Source: DASYAE01 sp036501535
GTDB taxonomy: Bacteria > Actinomycetota > Actinomycetes > Streptomycetales > Catenulisporaceae
Assembly (NCBI GenBank): GCA_036501535.1
Contig: DASYAE010000010.1
Location: 1 to 49,745, forward strand
DNA length: 49,745 nucleotides
Reading direction: 5' to 3'
Each line of letters opens with the position of its first letter. The first letter of the stretch is position 1. The notes beneath the pieces are model-generated. The model did no database searches. It had not been told where the DNA came from and was given only the letters and a program-made list of their open reading frames with translations. The position numbers and the translations under genes are program-made. Below are positions 23,778 through 31,717 of this stretch, piece after piece.

Positions 23778-25664
23778 TCACAACAGTCGATGAAGCCGCA
23801 GCGCGAGCTGGATCTCCAGAGCCCGGTCCGGGTCGTTCCAGTCCGCGCCGAGCAGCTGCGCGATCCGGTCCAGCCGCTGCGTCACGGTGTTTACGTGGAC
23901 GTGCAGGATGTCCTTGGTGCGCATCAGGTTGCCGCCGCTGCCGAAATACGCCTCCAGCGTGCGTATCAGCTCGGTCGAGCGGCGCTCGTCGTACTCGACC
24001 ACCGGCCCGATCGCCCCGGCCACGAACGCCGGCACGTCCGCGCCCCGGCCGTCGGCGCCGCCGAGCAGCAGGCCGGCGAAGCCGAGATCCCGGCGGCAGG
24101 CCGCGTCGCCGATCCGGCCTAGGGCGAGCAGCGCCGATAGGCACCGGTCGGCTTCGGCGTGTGCCGCGGCGAAGCCCGCCGGGCCGCGCACCGGGCCGCT
24201 CGCCCCCGCGGTCACCGGCCGCTGGATCGCCCCGTGCAGATGGTGCACGACGTCGCGGGCCACCCCGGTCGGGTCCGCGCCGGGCAGCAGCAGCACCGTC
24301 TTGCCGAACCGCTCCCCGGCCAGGCCGCGGCCGGTCGCCGCGAGGTGCGCGGCGGCCGAGGCGAGCCGGGGCCGGTCGCCGTCCTGGGCCGATGCGACCA
24401 CGGCCACGTAAGGCACGTCGAGATCGGCGCCGAGCCGGCGTGCCCGCTCGCGCAGCGAGTCCAGGCCCGCTTCGCCCCGCTCGGCCCCGTCGAGCAGGTC
24501 CGCGACCAGCTCGCCGCGCACCCGGTGCTCGGCCGCCCGCACCGAATGCTCCGTCAGAAGCCTGAGCGCCGTGACCATCGCGGCCCGCTCCAGGATCCGC
24601 TGGTCCGCCCCCTCAAGCTCGGCGCGGCCGCGCAGCACGATCGCGGCCGGTCCGTCCTGGCCGGCGCCGACCGCGGCCACCCAGAACCGGCCGGTGTGCA
24701 CCGCCCGCCCGGTCTTCGCCGAGTCGGCCACGACGTCGCCGAGCGTCTGACGCTCCTCGGGCTCCAGCACGCCGCACAGCACCCGGCCGTCCTCGTCCAT
24801 GATCGCGACCGTGCCGCCGAGCAGTTCGGCCACCGACGCGGCCAGCTCCCCGATCCCCGCCCCGCGCAGCAGCAGCCCGGTCAGCGCCTCGTGCGCCTCC
24901 GCGGCCCGCTCCACCGAGGCGCTGTGCGCCTGGATCGTGCGGCTCGCCTCGGCCAGCTCGGCCAGCGCCGCCCGCGTCTCGGCCAGCTGGTTCGCCGACT
25001 CGATCGCGATGGAGGCGTGCGTGGCCAGCGAGCCGAGCAGCGCCACCTCGTCCCGGCTGAACGGCCGCACATGCCGGTCTGAGGCATAGAGCACGCCGAT
25101 GACCTGCGCGTTCAGCAGCAGCGGCACGCCGAGGATGGCGACCAGGCCTTCTTCGTGCACGGCGGCGTCGATCGCGTGGGTGTGGTGGAAGCGGGAGTCG
25201 TTGAAGTAGTCCGCGGTCACATAAGGCGAGGCGGTCTGCGCGACCAGGCCGCCGAGCCCTTCGCCCATCCCCAGCCGCACCCGCTGGAACCGTGCCGAGA
25301 TCGAACCGTCGGTCACGCGCATGTACGTGTCGTGCGCGTCCGGGTCGATCAGCGTCAGATACGCAACGTCGGTGCCTAACAGCTTGCGCGCCCGCACCAC
25401 GATCGCCCGCAGCACCGCGTCGAGGTCGCGCAGCCCGGCCAGGTCGCTGGCCGTCTCGAACAGCGCCGTGAGCTCGTTCTCGCGCCGCTTCTGCTCGCGC
25501 AGCGTCGACCGCACCCGCAGCGCGAGCGTCCTGGCCTGCTCCAGGCCCGTGACGACCTCCTCGCCGGCGCCCTCCGCGCGGGCGCGGGCCACCGGACCGT
25601 CGTACTCCACGACCGGGGCGTCGCGCAGCAGCAGGGTCAGATAGGGCAGTTCCAGATCGGGCAT
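23778..25664 (-). CDS. GAF-domain PucR/CdaR-family transcriptional regulator
   Basis: 628 aa. An N-terminal region of about 60 aa with charged helices precedes a GAF domain (about 65-225, with LLGTDVAYLTLIDPDAHDTY and LGMGEGLGGLVAQTASPYV). A CdaR-like middle region follows, and the C-terminal PucR helix-turn-helix (NLMRTKDILHVHVNTVTQRL) has the usual signature at the extreme end. GAF domains bind small molecules; PucR-type proteins usually activate catabolic genes. It lies 39 nt downstream of the SDR gene on the same strand, so the pair is probably an operon, and regulation of the SDR is likely. A 6-2-6 inverted repeat spans the SDR stop just before this gene. Confidence 0.88.
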   Translation of the reverse strand: MPDLELPYLTLLLRDAPVVEYDGPVARARAEGAGEEVVTGLEQARTLALRVRSTLREQKRRENELTALFETASDLAGLRDLDAVLRAIVVRARKLLGTDVAYLTLIDPDAHDTYMRVTDGSISARFQRVRLGMGEGLGGLVAQTASPYVTADYFNDSRFHHTHAIDAAVHEEGLVAILGVPLLLNAQVIGVLYASDRHVRPFSRDEVALLGSLATHASIAIESANQLAETRAALAELAEASRTIQAHSASVERAAEAHEALTGLLLRGAGIGELAASVAELLGGTVAIMDEDGRVLCGVLEPEERQTLGDVVADSAKTGRAVHTGRFWVAAVGAGQDGPAAIVLRGRAELEGADQRILERAAMVTALRLLTEHSVRAAEHRVRGELVADLLDGAERGEAGLDSLRERARRLGADLDVPYVAVVASAQDGDRPRLASAAAHLAATGRGLAGERFGKTVLLLPGADPTGVARDVVHHLHGAIQRPVTAGASGPVRGPAGFAAAHAEADRCLSALLALGRIGDAACRRDLGFAGLLLGGADGRGADVPAFVAGAIGPVVEYDERRSTELIRTLEAYFGSGGNLMRTKDILHVHVNTVTQRLDRIAQLLGADWNDPDRALEIQLALRLHRLL

Positions 25665-25697
25665 CGCGGGTCCTGTTTCGGGCTCCTTGCCGGGTGT

Positions 25698-25711
25698 CGC
25701 AATCTATTGCG
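25698..25711. repeat. Inverted repeat at the SDR/regulator junction
   Basis: CGCAAT-CT-ATTGCG, a perfect 6-2-6 inverted repeat, spans the stop codon of the SDR gene, 34 nt before the PucR-type gene start. It could be an operator or a small RNA hairpin. No further evidence. Confidence 0.3.
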
Positions 25712-26513
25712 CCGTCCAGGCACCGTCCATGGCCAGCGAGGCCCCGTTGATGAACGAGGCCGGCGGCGTGCAGAGATAGACCGCGAAGTCGGCCACCTCG
25801 GCCGGCTCGATCAGCCGCTTGACCGCGGACCGGGCCAGCAGCACCTCGGCGACCACCCGCTCGGGCGGGATGCCGTGCGCCGCGGCCTGGTCCTGGATCT
25901 GCTTCTCCACCAGCGGCGTGCGGACGTAGCCGGGGTTGATGCAGTTCGAGGTCACCCCGCGCGGCCCGGCCTCGACCGCGACCACCTTGGAGAAGCCCTC
26001 CAGCGCGTGCTTGGCGGTCACGTAGCCGGCCTTGTAGGCAGAGGCGCGCAGCCCGTGCACGGAGGAGATGTTGACCACGCGGCCCCACCCGCGCTCGTAC
26101 ATGCCCGGCAGCGCCGCCCGCACCAGCCGGAACGGCGCCTCGACCATGACCGCCAGCATGCGGCGGAAGTCCTCCGGCGGGAACTCCTCCACCGGGCGCA
26201 CCACCTGGAAGCCGGCGTTGTTCACCACGATGTCGGCGCCCGCGGCCAGGGCGCCGGCCGCGTCGAGGTCGGCCAGGTCGGCGGCACGCGCCTCGCCGCC
26301 GGTCAGCGCGGCGACCTCGGCCGCCCCGCCGGCGTCCAGGTCCACGATCCGGACCCGGGCCCCGGCGCGGGCCAGCGCGAGGGCGCAGGACCGGCCGATG
26401 CCGCTGGCCGCGCCGGTGACCACGGCCGTCCGGCCGGAGAGGTCAGCCGTCTGCGCACCCTGATGGGCCCGCGCCAGGAAGTCCGGCGCCGCGTCCGTGT
26501 CGGTCATGGTCAA
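25704..26513 (-). CDS. Short-chain dehydrogenase, 3-hydroxybutyrate dehydrogenase-like
   Basis: 269 aa. Classical SDR: cofactor motif TGAASGIG, NNAG, catalytic Ser in NISSVHG and the YxxxK motif in YVTAK. The segments AYKAGYVTAKHALEGFSKVV and TSNCINPGYVRTPLVEKQI match D-beta-hydroxybutyrate dehydrogenases, which oxidise 3-hydroxybutyrate to acetoacetate with NAD+. An N-terminal extension of about 25 aa precedes the Rossmann fold. The ATG is 7 nt after a TACGGT hexamer, consistent with a leaderless transcript; ATG two codons later is an alternative. Other SDR substrates cannot be excluded. It is probably controlled by the PucR-type regulator encoded downstream. Confidence 0.85.
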   Translation of the reverse strand: MTMTDTDAAPDFLARAHQGAQTADLSGRTAVVTGAASGIGRSCALALARAGARVRIVDLDAGGAAEVAALTGGEARAADLADLDAAGALAAGADIVVNNAGFQVVRPVEEFPPEDFRRMLAVMVEAPFRLVRAALPGMYERGWGRVVNISSVHGLRASAYKAGYVTAKHALEGFSKVVAVEAGPRGVTSNCINPGYVRTPLVEKQIQDQAAAHGIPPERVVAEVLLARSAVKRLIEPAEVADFAVYLCTPPASFINGASLAMDGAWTAQ

Positions 26514-26519
26514 GACCGT

Positions 26520-26559
26520 AAGGTCGGCCGGTGGCCCGGCGCATGTGGGACCGCCACAT
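26520..26559 (-). promoter_or_regulatory. Leaderless-type promoter and inverted repeat upstream of the SDR
   Basis: On the minus strand a TACGGT hexamer lies 7 nt before the ATG. Farther upstream, ATGTGG-CGGTC-CCACAT (26543-26559) is a perfect 6-5-6 inverted repeat near the expected -35 or activator position. Binding of the PucR-type regulator is inferred from location. Confidence 0.45.
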
Positions 26560-26669
26560 ACTCCGGGCCGAACCTGTAGCGCTGCGCACGCGCCCGCGAA
26601 CCGGTGCCGAGTGTGTAGGCCTGCGGGACTGTGTGTAAGGGCGCGCCGACGTGACTAATCAGCGATCGT

Positions 26670-28787
26670 TCACAGGCTCCCGCCGAGGGTCACCCATCCG
26701 GACCAAGTCGTGGTGCCCGAGGTCAGCTGGTCCACCTCCAGCGAGCCGGAGGTCGACGCGGCGAACAGGACGATGTTGCCATCGCCGAGCTTGACGGCGG
26801 TCGGCGTGCCCGTGAACGACCCGCCCAGGTTGACCCACGACGACCAGGCCGGAGCCGGCGTCAAGTACTGCCAGTACGCGTTGTCGGTGAGACCGACATC
26901 GAACACGTCCACGTACCCGCCGCTGCCTGCCGCCGCTGCCGCGTCGTAGGGCCAGCTTCCGCCGCGGCTGTCCTCGCCATAGGTGGTGCTGCCGCCCGCC
27001 GCGTGGAATTCCTCGAGGACGCCGCTGGACACGTCGGGGGCGTACGCGCGGAGCGTGTTGCCGGTGTCCTGGATCGCGGCCGGAACCCCGGCGACGGTTC
27101 CGCCGAGGTTCGCCCAGCCGGACCAGCTTCCGCTGCCCAGAGCCTGGTCGTGGTACATGGCCGTGGTCGTGCCGGTCGCGTATAGGTGCACGTAGCCGCC
27201 GGAGCCCGCGACCGCCGCGACGTCGTAGGGCCAGACGCCGCCGAGCGACGAGAATCCCGACCAGGCGCTGCCGGAGTAGCTGTCGGTCCACAGATCGCCG
27301 TCCGCGCTGCGCACGAACGCCCGGATGACCCCGCCGGTGTCCTCGACCACGGCCGGTACGCCGAGCAGGTTAACGGACGGCTTGCCGAGCGAGACCCATC
27401 CGGCCCAGGCGGTCGCCCCGGACGCCAGCGTGTCGGCGTACAGGACGCCGTTGGCGCCGGTCACGAAGGCCCAGGTCGCGCCGTTGGCGGCGGCCAGCGC
27501 GGACGGGCTGGTGGGGGAGTTGCCGCCCAGGCTGGTGAACCCGGACCAGGTCGACGAGCCGGCCGGCAGGGAGTCCACCTCCAGGCTGCCGGTCGCCGTG
27601 CGGGCGAATACCCGGACGGTGCCGTCGGCGCCGACCACCGCCGAGGGGCGCTCGACCGGCGGGTTCAACGCGGCGACCAGCGCGTCCTCCGCGCTGGCCT
27701 GCGAGGCCTGGTCGCACGGGTTGGCGGTGGTCAGCGCGCTGGGACAGGTCGGCGTCGGCCCGGACCACACCAGCCCGAACTTGTTCGCCGAGGTGGTGTC
27801 GTGAGCCTCGATCGCGGCCGCCTGCGCCTGGAAGAACGAGTCGAACTGGCCGGTGCCGGCGACGGCGGCCAGGATCTCCAGGTCGCGCACGAAGATGCCC
27901 TTGAACGCGACCTGGTCGCCGTCGCAGCCGGACGGCTCGCAGGTCTCGGCCAGCACGCCGGTCGGGGCGAGGTCGGCGATCGCCGCGGTGCCGATCTTCT
28001 CCGCCTCGGTGATCAGGCCGGCGGTTCCGGTCGCCTTGTAGTACTCGGTCAGCGCCGCGATGGCCGAGCCCTGGTTGTAGGTCCAATACGTCCCGCTCAG
28101 CGCGCAGCTGCCGTTGAACCCGTCCCAGACCAGGCCGTTGCTCCCGATCAGACCGCTGTCGTTGAGCCAGTTGTACTCGGAAGTGGCGTAGCCCAGGTAC
28201 TTGGTGTCCCCGCCGATCGCGTTGTGCAGGTCCGCAGTCAGCTCCAGGAAGAGCACGTTCGGGATGGTGAGACGGCCGGTCGGCGTGCCGCCGTCGTCAT
28301 ACCACCACACACCGCCGCCGGTGCCGTCACAGCCGGTTGCGTTGCTGTCCCAGAAGTCGGAGTAGATGTAGTTCGCATCGGCTTCGGCGGTATTGAGATA
28401 CGCGCTGTCGCCGGTCATGGTGTAGGCCTGTATCCACGCCAGACCCCACCAGGCGGTGTCGTCCGCATAGCCGTCCTCGAAGTCCGGCTTGCTGTCCGGT
28501 TGGCTCTTGGCGTTCCAGTCGTCGTATGTGGTGACGATGTCGGAGTAGTAGGACGTGTCGCCAGTGGCCTGCTGATATGCCTCCAGCGTGGACTGCGCGA
28601 CGGCCGACTGCCACCAGTCCCCGCTGTTGATCAGGCCGTTGGAGTATGCGCCCATCAGCGTGGCCATACCGGCCTTCTGAGGCGTAGTCACCGGAGCGGC
28701 GGCCGACGCTGCGGTGGCGGTGAACAGCGGGGCCACGGCGACTGCGGCGCCTATTGCGATTCGTAACGCACGACGACCACATTTCAT
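26670..28787 (-). CDS. Secreted GH76 alpha-1,6-mannanase with C-terminal PLL-type beta-propeller
   Basis: 705 aa. A Sec signal peptide covers about residues 1-31 (ending ATAASAAA). The catalytic GH76 domain (about 35-385) shows the (alpha/alpha)6 pattern and the paired Asp motif YADDTAWWGLAW (Asp109-Asp110), the expected nucleophile/acid-base pair. The C-terminal 310 aa are seven repeats ending in W-S-x-W/F-x-x-L-G-G, for example WSGWANLGG and WSSWVNLGG, as in fucose-binding PLL-type lectin propellers. The enzyme would act outside the cell on alpha-1,6-mannan, from fungi, plants or actinobacterial glycolipids, with the propeller binding glycans. The start is supported by GGGAG upstream. It lies 95 nt downstream of an ABC-2 permease gene on the same strand. 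Confidence 0.85.
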   Translation of the reverse strand: MKCGRRALRIAIGAAVAVAPLFTATAASAAAPVTTPQKAGMATLMGAYSNGLINSGDWWQSAVAQSTLEAYQQATGDTSYYSDIVTTYDDWNAKSQPDSKPDFEDGYADDTAWWGLAWIQAYTMTGDSAYLNTAEADANYIYSDFWDSNATGCDGTGGGVWWYDDGGTPTGRLTIPNVLFLELTADLHNAIGGDTKYLGYATSEYNWLNDSGLIGSNGLVWDGFNGSCALSGTYWTYNQGSAIAALTEYYKATGTAGLITEAEKIGTAAIADLAPTGVLAETCEPSGCDGDQVAFKGIFVRDLEILAAVAGTGQFDSFFQAQAAAIEAHDTTSANKFGLVWSGPTPTCPSALTTANPCDQASQASAEDALVAALNPPVERPSAVVGADGTVRVFARTATGSLEVDSLPAGSSTWSGFTSLGGNSPTSPSALAAANGATWAFVTGANGVLYADTLASGATAWAGWVSLGKPSVNLLGVPAVVEDTGGVIRAFVRSADGDLWTDSYSGSAWSGFSSLGGVWPYDVAAVAGSGGYVHLYATGTTTAMYHDQALGSGSWSGWANLGGTVAGVPAAIQDTGNTLRAYAPDVSSGVLEEFHAAGGSTTYGEDSRGGSWPYDAAAAAGSGGYVDVFDVGLTDNAYWQYLTPAPAWSSWVNLGGSFTGTPTAVKLGDGNIVLFAASTSGSLEVDQLTSGTTTWSGWVTLGGSL

Positions 28788-28882
28788 GCTTCTCCCTCGG
28801 GGCGTGAAGATGCGTGCCTAAGAGGAAGCCAGAACCGCGTAGCAGCGCCGTAGCACTGCTGCTGAAAGCACCGGTCTCGGCA

Positions 28883-29662
28883 TTACGCGTCCGTCGCAAA
28901 TAGGCGAATGAGGGCTCCGATGAGCACCGCGGCGGTGAAGGCGGCCATCAGCCCGAGCCCGGCCCAGGCGGACAACGTGTCGGGGGCCGGGATCACGTTG
29001 CTGACCTGGGCCCCGGCGAGGGTGGGCAGGTACTTCTGGAGCCAGGCCGGCAGCGCCGCAGTCATCTGTGAGGGGATGAACAGCAGCAGGACGATGACGG
29101 CGATGGCCGGGGCCACTCGGCGCAGGAGGGCGCCGAGCGCGAGGCCGAGCAAGCCGATGAGGGCGAGGTCGATGCCGGTCCCGACGACGGCGCGGGCGAC
29201 GTGGGGCTGGCCGAGCGTGGCGTGCGCGGCGTTGCGGGCGAGCAACGGCTGGGCGGCGAAGAAGCAGCAGAAGGCCGTGACCTCGCCGACGGCGAGCGTG
29301 ACAAGCGTGTACACGGTGGCTTTGGCGGCGAGGAACCGGCCGCGCCGGGGCACTGCGACCAGACTGCTGCGAATGGTGCCGGTCGAGTATTCCGACGAGG
29401 CTGTGAGAATCCCGCCCACGGCGAGGGCGAGCTGGGCGATGGGCAGGGCGAAGAAGCTGGCCGCGGTGGGGTCGTAGACGCCGTGCCACTGGCCGTCTTT
29501 GACCGCGGCGCCGACCGATGCGGCGATCGCCGCCCCGCCGACGACCGAGATGAACACCGTGAGCCCGAGCGTGAGGTAGGTCGAGCGGACGGACCGCAGC
29601 TTGGTCCACTCCGAGAGCAACAGCCCCGTCATCGCCGTCGCCCTGGCTTGGTCCGCCCGCAT
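28883..29662 (-). CDS. ABC-2 type permease lacking an adjacent ATPase gene
   Basis: 259 aa, about six membrane helices. The N-terminal SEWTKLRSVRSTYLTLGLTV is the hallmark of actinobacterial ABC-2 permeases, and SSEYSTGTIRSSLVAVPRRG is the conserved coupling segment. GAGGAGG precedes ATG 29662; the frame continues to 29830 but the ribosome-binding site fixes this start. No ATP-binding gene is next to it, although such permeases nearly always follow one. It is divergent from a kinase/regulator pair, the arrangement seen when a two-component system controls an exporter. The ATPase is either elsewhere or lost. Confidence 0.85.
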   Translation of the reverse strand: MRADQARATAMTGLLLSEWTKLRSVRSTYLTLGLTVFISVVGGAAIAASVGAAVKDGQWHGVYDPTAASFFALPIAQLALAVGGILTASSEYSTGTIRSSLVAVPRRGRFLAAKATVYTLVTLAVGEVTAFCCFFAAQPLLARNAAHATLGQPHVARAVVGTGIDLALIGLLGLALGALLRRVAPAIAVIVLLLFIPSQMTAALPAWLQKYLPTLAGAQVSNVIPAPDTLSAWAGLGLMAAFTAAVLIGALIRLFATDA

Positions 29663-29804
29663 ATAGGCCTCCTCATGCTTGGTCGGTCCGTGATCGGAGA
29701 TCGCCTTGGACACGATGGCCGAGCAGCGTGCCCGACGGATCGGAGCACAGGCCGCATTTCCCGATCGGCCGCGAGGGCGACCTGATACGGCACCAGATCG
29801 CCGG

Positions 29805-29822
29805 GTCACCCTGAGGGATGAC
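29805..29822. promoter_or_regulatory. Imperfect inverted repeat upstream of the second kinase operon
   Basis: GTCA and TGAC flank CCCTGAGGGA; 12 of 18 positions agree with the reverse complement. It lies 49-66 bp before the presumed leaderless start at 29871 and between divergent genes. Possible site for the LuxR-type regulator encoded downstream; weak evidence. Confidence 0.3.
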
Positions 29823-29870
29823 AGACCCACGGCCGATCCGGCCGTGCGAGCTGCTGGCTATCGTCACCGT

Positions 29871-31037
29871 GTGGAGGTCGCCGATCCGCGCACGACCCGT
29901 CCGGTGCGCTTGAGCCGAGCCCAGCTCGTCATCCTCGACGCGGGCGCCGCCGTGGCGCTCACCGCGGTGCTGCTCAGCTTCGCCCTCGCCGGGCGGCATC
30001 CCGCCGCGGCCGTTCCCGGCTGGGCGGTGTGGCTGCTGGAGGCGGGCGTCGGCCTTCCCCTCGGCCTCCGGCGGCTCTGGCCGGTTCCCGCGTTCCTCGT
30101 CGCCCTGGCCGCCTCGCTCGTCTCGGCGTTCCTGGGCTTGGAGTACGGGTACTTCGCCTCGGTCGCGGCGACGCTGTACCTCGTCGCCCTCGCGCCTCCG
30201 TGGCCGGTCCGGCTCCCGGCGACCCGGGTCGGGCTGATCGCGGCCGCCGCCGTCCTGGCCGCCACGCTCGCCGGCTCCAGATCGCGCACCGGGACCGCGC
30301 TCGTCATCGGCGTGGCGGCGATGGCGGGGGCATGGACCGTCGGCCGGGCCGTCCAGGAGCGACGCGCCTACGCCCAGGCGGAGGCCGAGCACCTCGTCGG
30401 GCGGGCGGTCAGCGAGGAGCGCCTGCGCATCGCCCGCGAACTGCACGACGTCGTGGCCCATTCGATGAGCCTGATCGCCGTCAAGGCGGGCGTCGCCAAC
30501 CACGTCGCCCGGATCCGTCCCGAGGAGACCGCCGACGCGCTGCGGGTCATCGAGGACACGAGCAAGGGCGCGCTGACCGAGATGCGCCGATTGCTCGGCG
30601 TCCTGCGCACCGACGAGACGCCAGGCGACGAACTCGTGCCCGCGCCGGGCCTCGGCGACCTGCCCGAGTTGGTGCGGCGGGCAGTGAGCGCGGGCATCGA
30701 CGTGGACTTCAGCCTGCAGGCCGGTCCCGACGTGCCGGTCGGGGTGGGCCTCTCCGCCTACCGCATCGTCCAGGAGGCCCTGACCAACGTCGTGCGCCAC
30801 GCCGCCGCGGCCCACTGCCGGGTGACGGTCACCGCGGAGGCGGGCGAGATCCGCATCGAAGTCCTCGACGACGGCGCCGGCCGGCGGCTCCCGCCCGCCG
30901 GCCGCCGTCCCGGCCACGGCCTGGCCGGAATGCGGGAACGAGCACTCGTCTGCGGCGGAGAGCTCACCGCCGGGCCGCTGGCCGGCAGCGGCTTCCAGGT
31001 AAAGGCGCGGCTTCCCTACACGGCGGGGTCCCTGTGA
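29871..31037 (+). CDS. Sensor histidine kinase, NarL/DesK type (HisKA_3)
   Basis: 388 aa from GTG 29871. Several N-terminal membrane helices occupy about 25-165. The phosphoacceptor motif RELHDVVAHSMSLIAVKAG is at about 188, the N-box is AYRIVQEALTNVVRHA, the D-box IEVLDDGAG and the G-box GHGLAGMRERALVCGG. All ATP-binding motifs are complete, unlike the kinase at 20.6 kb. The GTG is preceded by TATCGT with a 6-nt gap and no ribosome-binding site, consistent with a leaderless transcript; a longer frame from 29706 is less likely. The stop overlaps the regulator start (GTGA). The signal is unknown; the divergent ABC permease is a likely target. Confidence 0.88.
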   Translation: MEVADPRTTRPVRLSRAQLVILDAGAAVALTAVLLSFALAGRHPAAAVPGWAVWLLEAGVGLPLGLRRLWPVPAFLVALAASLVSAFLGLEYGYFASVAATLYLVALAPPWPVRLPATRVGLIAAAAVLAATLAGSRSRTGTALVIGVAAMAGAWTVGRAVQERRAYAQAEAEHLVGRAVSEERLRIARELHDVVAHSMSLIAVKAGVANHVARIRPEETADALRVIEDTSKGALTEMRRLLGVLRTDETPGDELVPAPGLGDLPELVRRAVSAGIDVDFSLQAGPDVPVGVGLSAYRIVQEALTNVVRHAAAAHCRVTVTAEAGEIRIEVLDDGAGRRLPPAGRRPGHGLAGMRERALVCGGELTAGPLAGSGFQVKARLPYTAGSL

Positions 31038-31714
31038 GCACGCCCATCCGGGTCCTGATCGCCGACGACCAGGCGCTCGTGCGCGGCAGCTTCCGGGTCC
31101 TCGTCGAGACCGCCCCCGACCTCTGCGTCGTCGGCGAGGCGGGCACCGGGGCCGAGGCGGTCGAGCTGACCCGCACCGAGCGCCCCGACGTGGTCCTGAT
31201 GGACGTCCGCATGCCCGAGATGGACGGGATCGAGGCCACCGAGCGCATCTGCGCCGGCTCCGACACCGCCCACGCGCGCGTCCTGGTCCTGACCACCTTC
31301 GACCTCGACGCCTACGTCTACGGCGCCCTGCGCGCCGGCGCCAGCGGCTTCCTGCTCAAGGACACCACCCCGGCCGGCCTGCTCGACGCGATCGCCGTCA
31401 TCGCCGCCGGCGACGCGCTCATCGCCCCGGCCGTCACCCGGCGGCTGATCGCCGAATTCGCGCGCCGGCCCCAGCCCTCCCGCCCGATCGCCCGGGAGCT
31501 CGCCGACACCACCGGCCGTGAGCGGGAAGTCCTCACGCTGATCGCCACCGGCCTCTCCAACGCCGAGATCGCCCAGCAGCTCAGCCTCAGCCCCGCCACC
31601 GTCAAGACGCACATCGCCCACCTGCTCGGCAAACTCGGCGCCCGCGACCGGGCCCAGCTCGTCATCACCGCCTACGAGACCGGCCTCGTCACGCCGGCAT
31701 CGAACGGGCGATGA
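31034..31714 (+). CDS. NarL/LuxR-family response regulator
   Basis: 226 aa. The receiver domain has IADDQ, phospho-Asp57 in VLMDVRMPEMDG, VLTTFD and LLKDTTP. The C-terminal LuxR helix-turn-helix contains REREVLTLIATGLSNAEIAQ, then SPATVKTHIAHLLGKLGARD. It starts at GTG 31034 inside the kinase stop. It presumably controls the divergent ABC permease and possibly the GH76 gene beyond it. Only 3 nt separate its stop from that of the convergent flippase gene. Confidence 0.92.
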   Translation: MSTPIRVLIADDQALVRGSFRVLVETAPDLCVVGEAGTGAEAVELTRTERPDVVLMDVRMPEMDGIEATERICAGSDTAHARVLVLTTFDLDAYVYGALRAGASGFLLKDTTPAGLLDAIAVIAAGDALIAPAVTRRLIAEFARRPQPSRPIARELADTTGREREVLTLIATGLSNAEIAQQLSLSPATVKTHIAHLLGKLGARDRAQLVITAYETGLVTPASNGR

Positions 31715-31717
31715 TTA

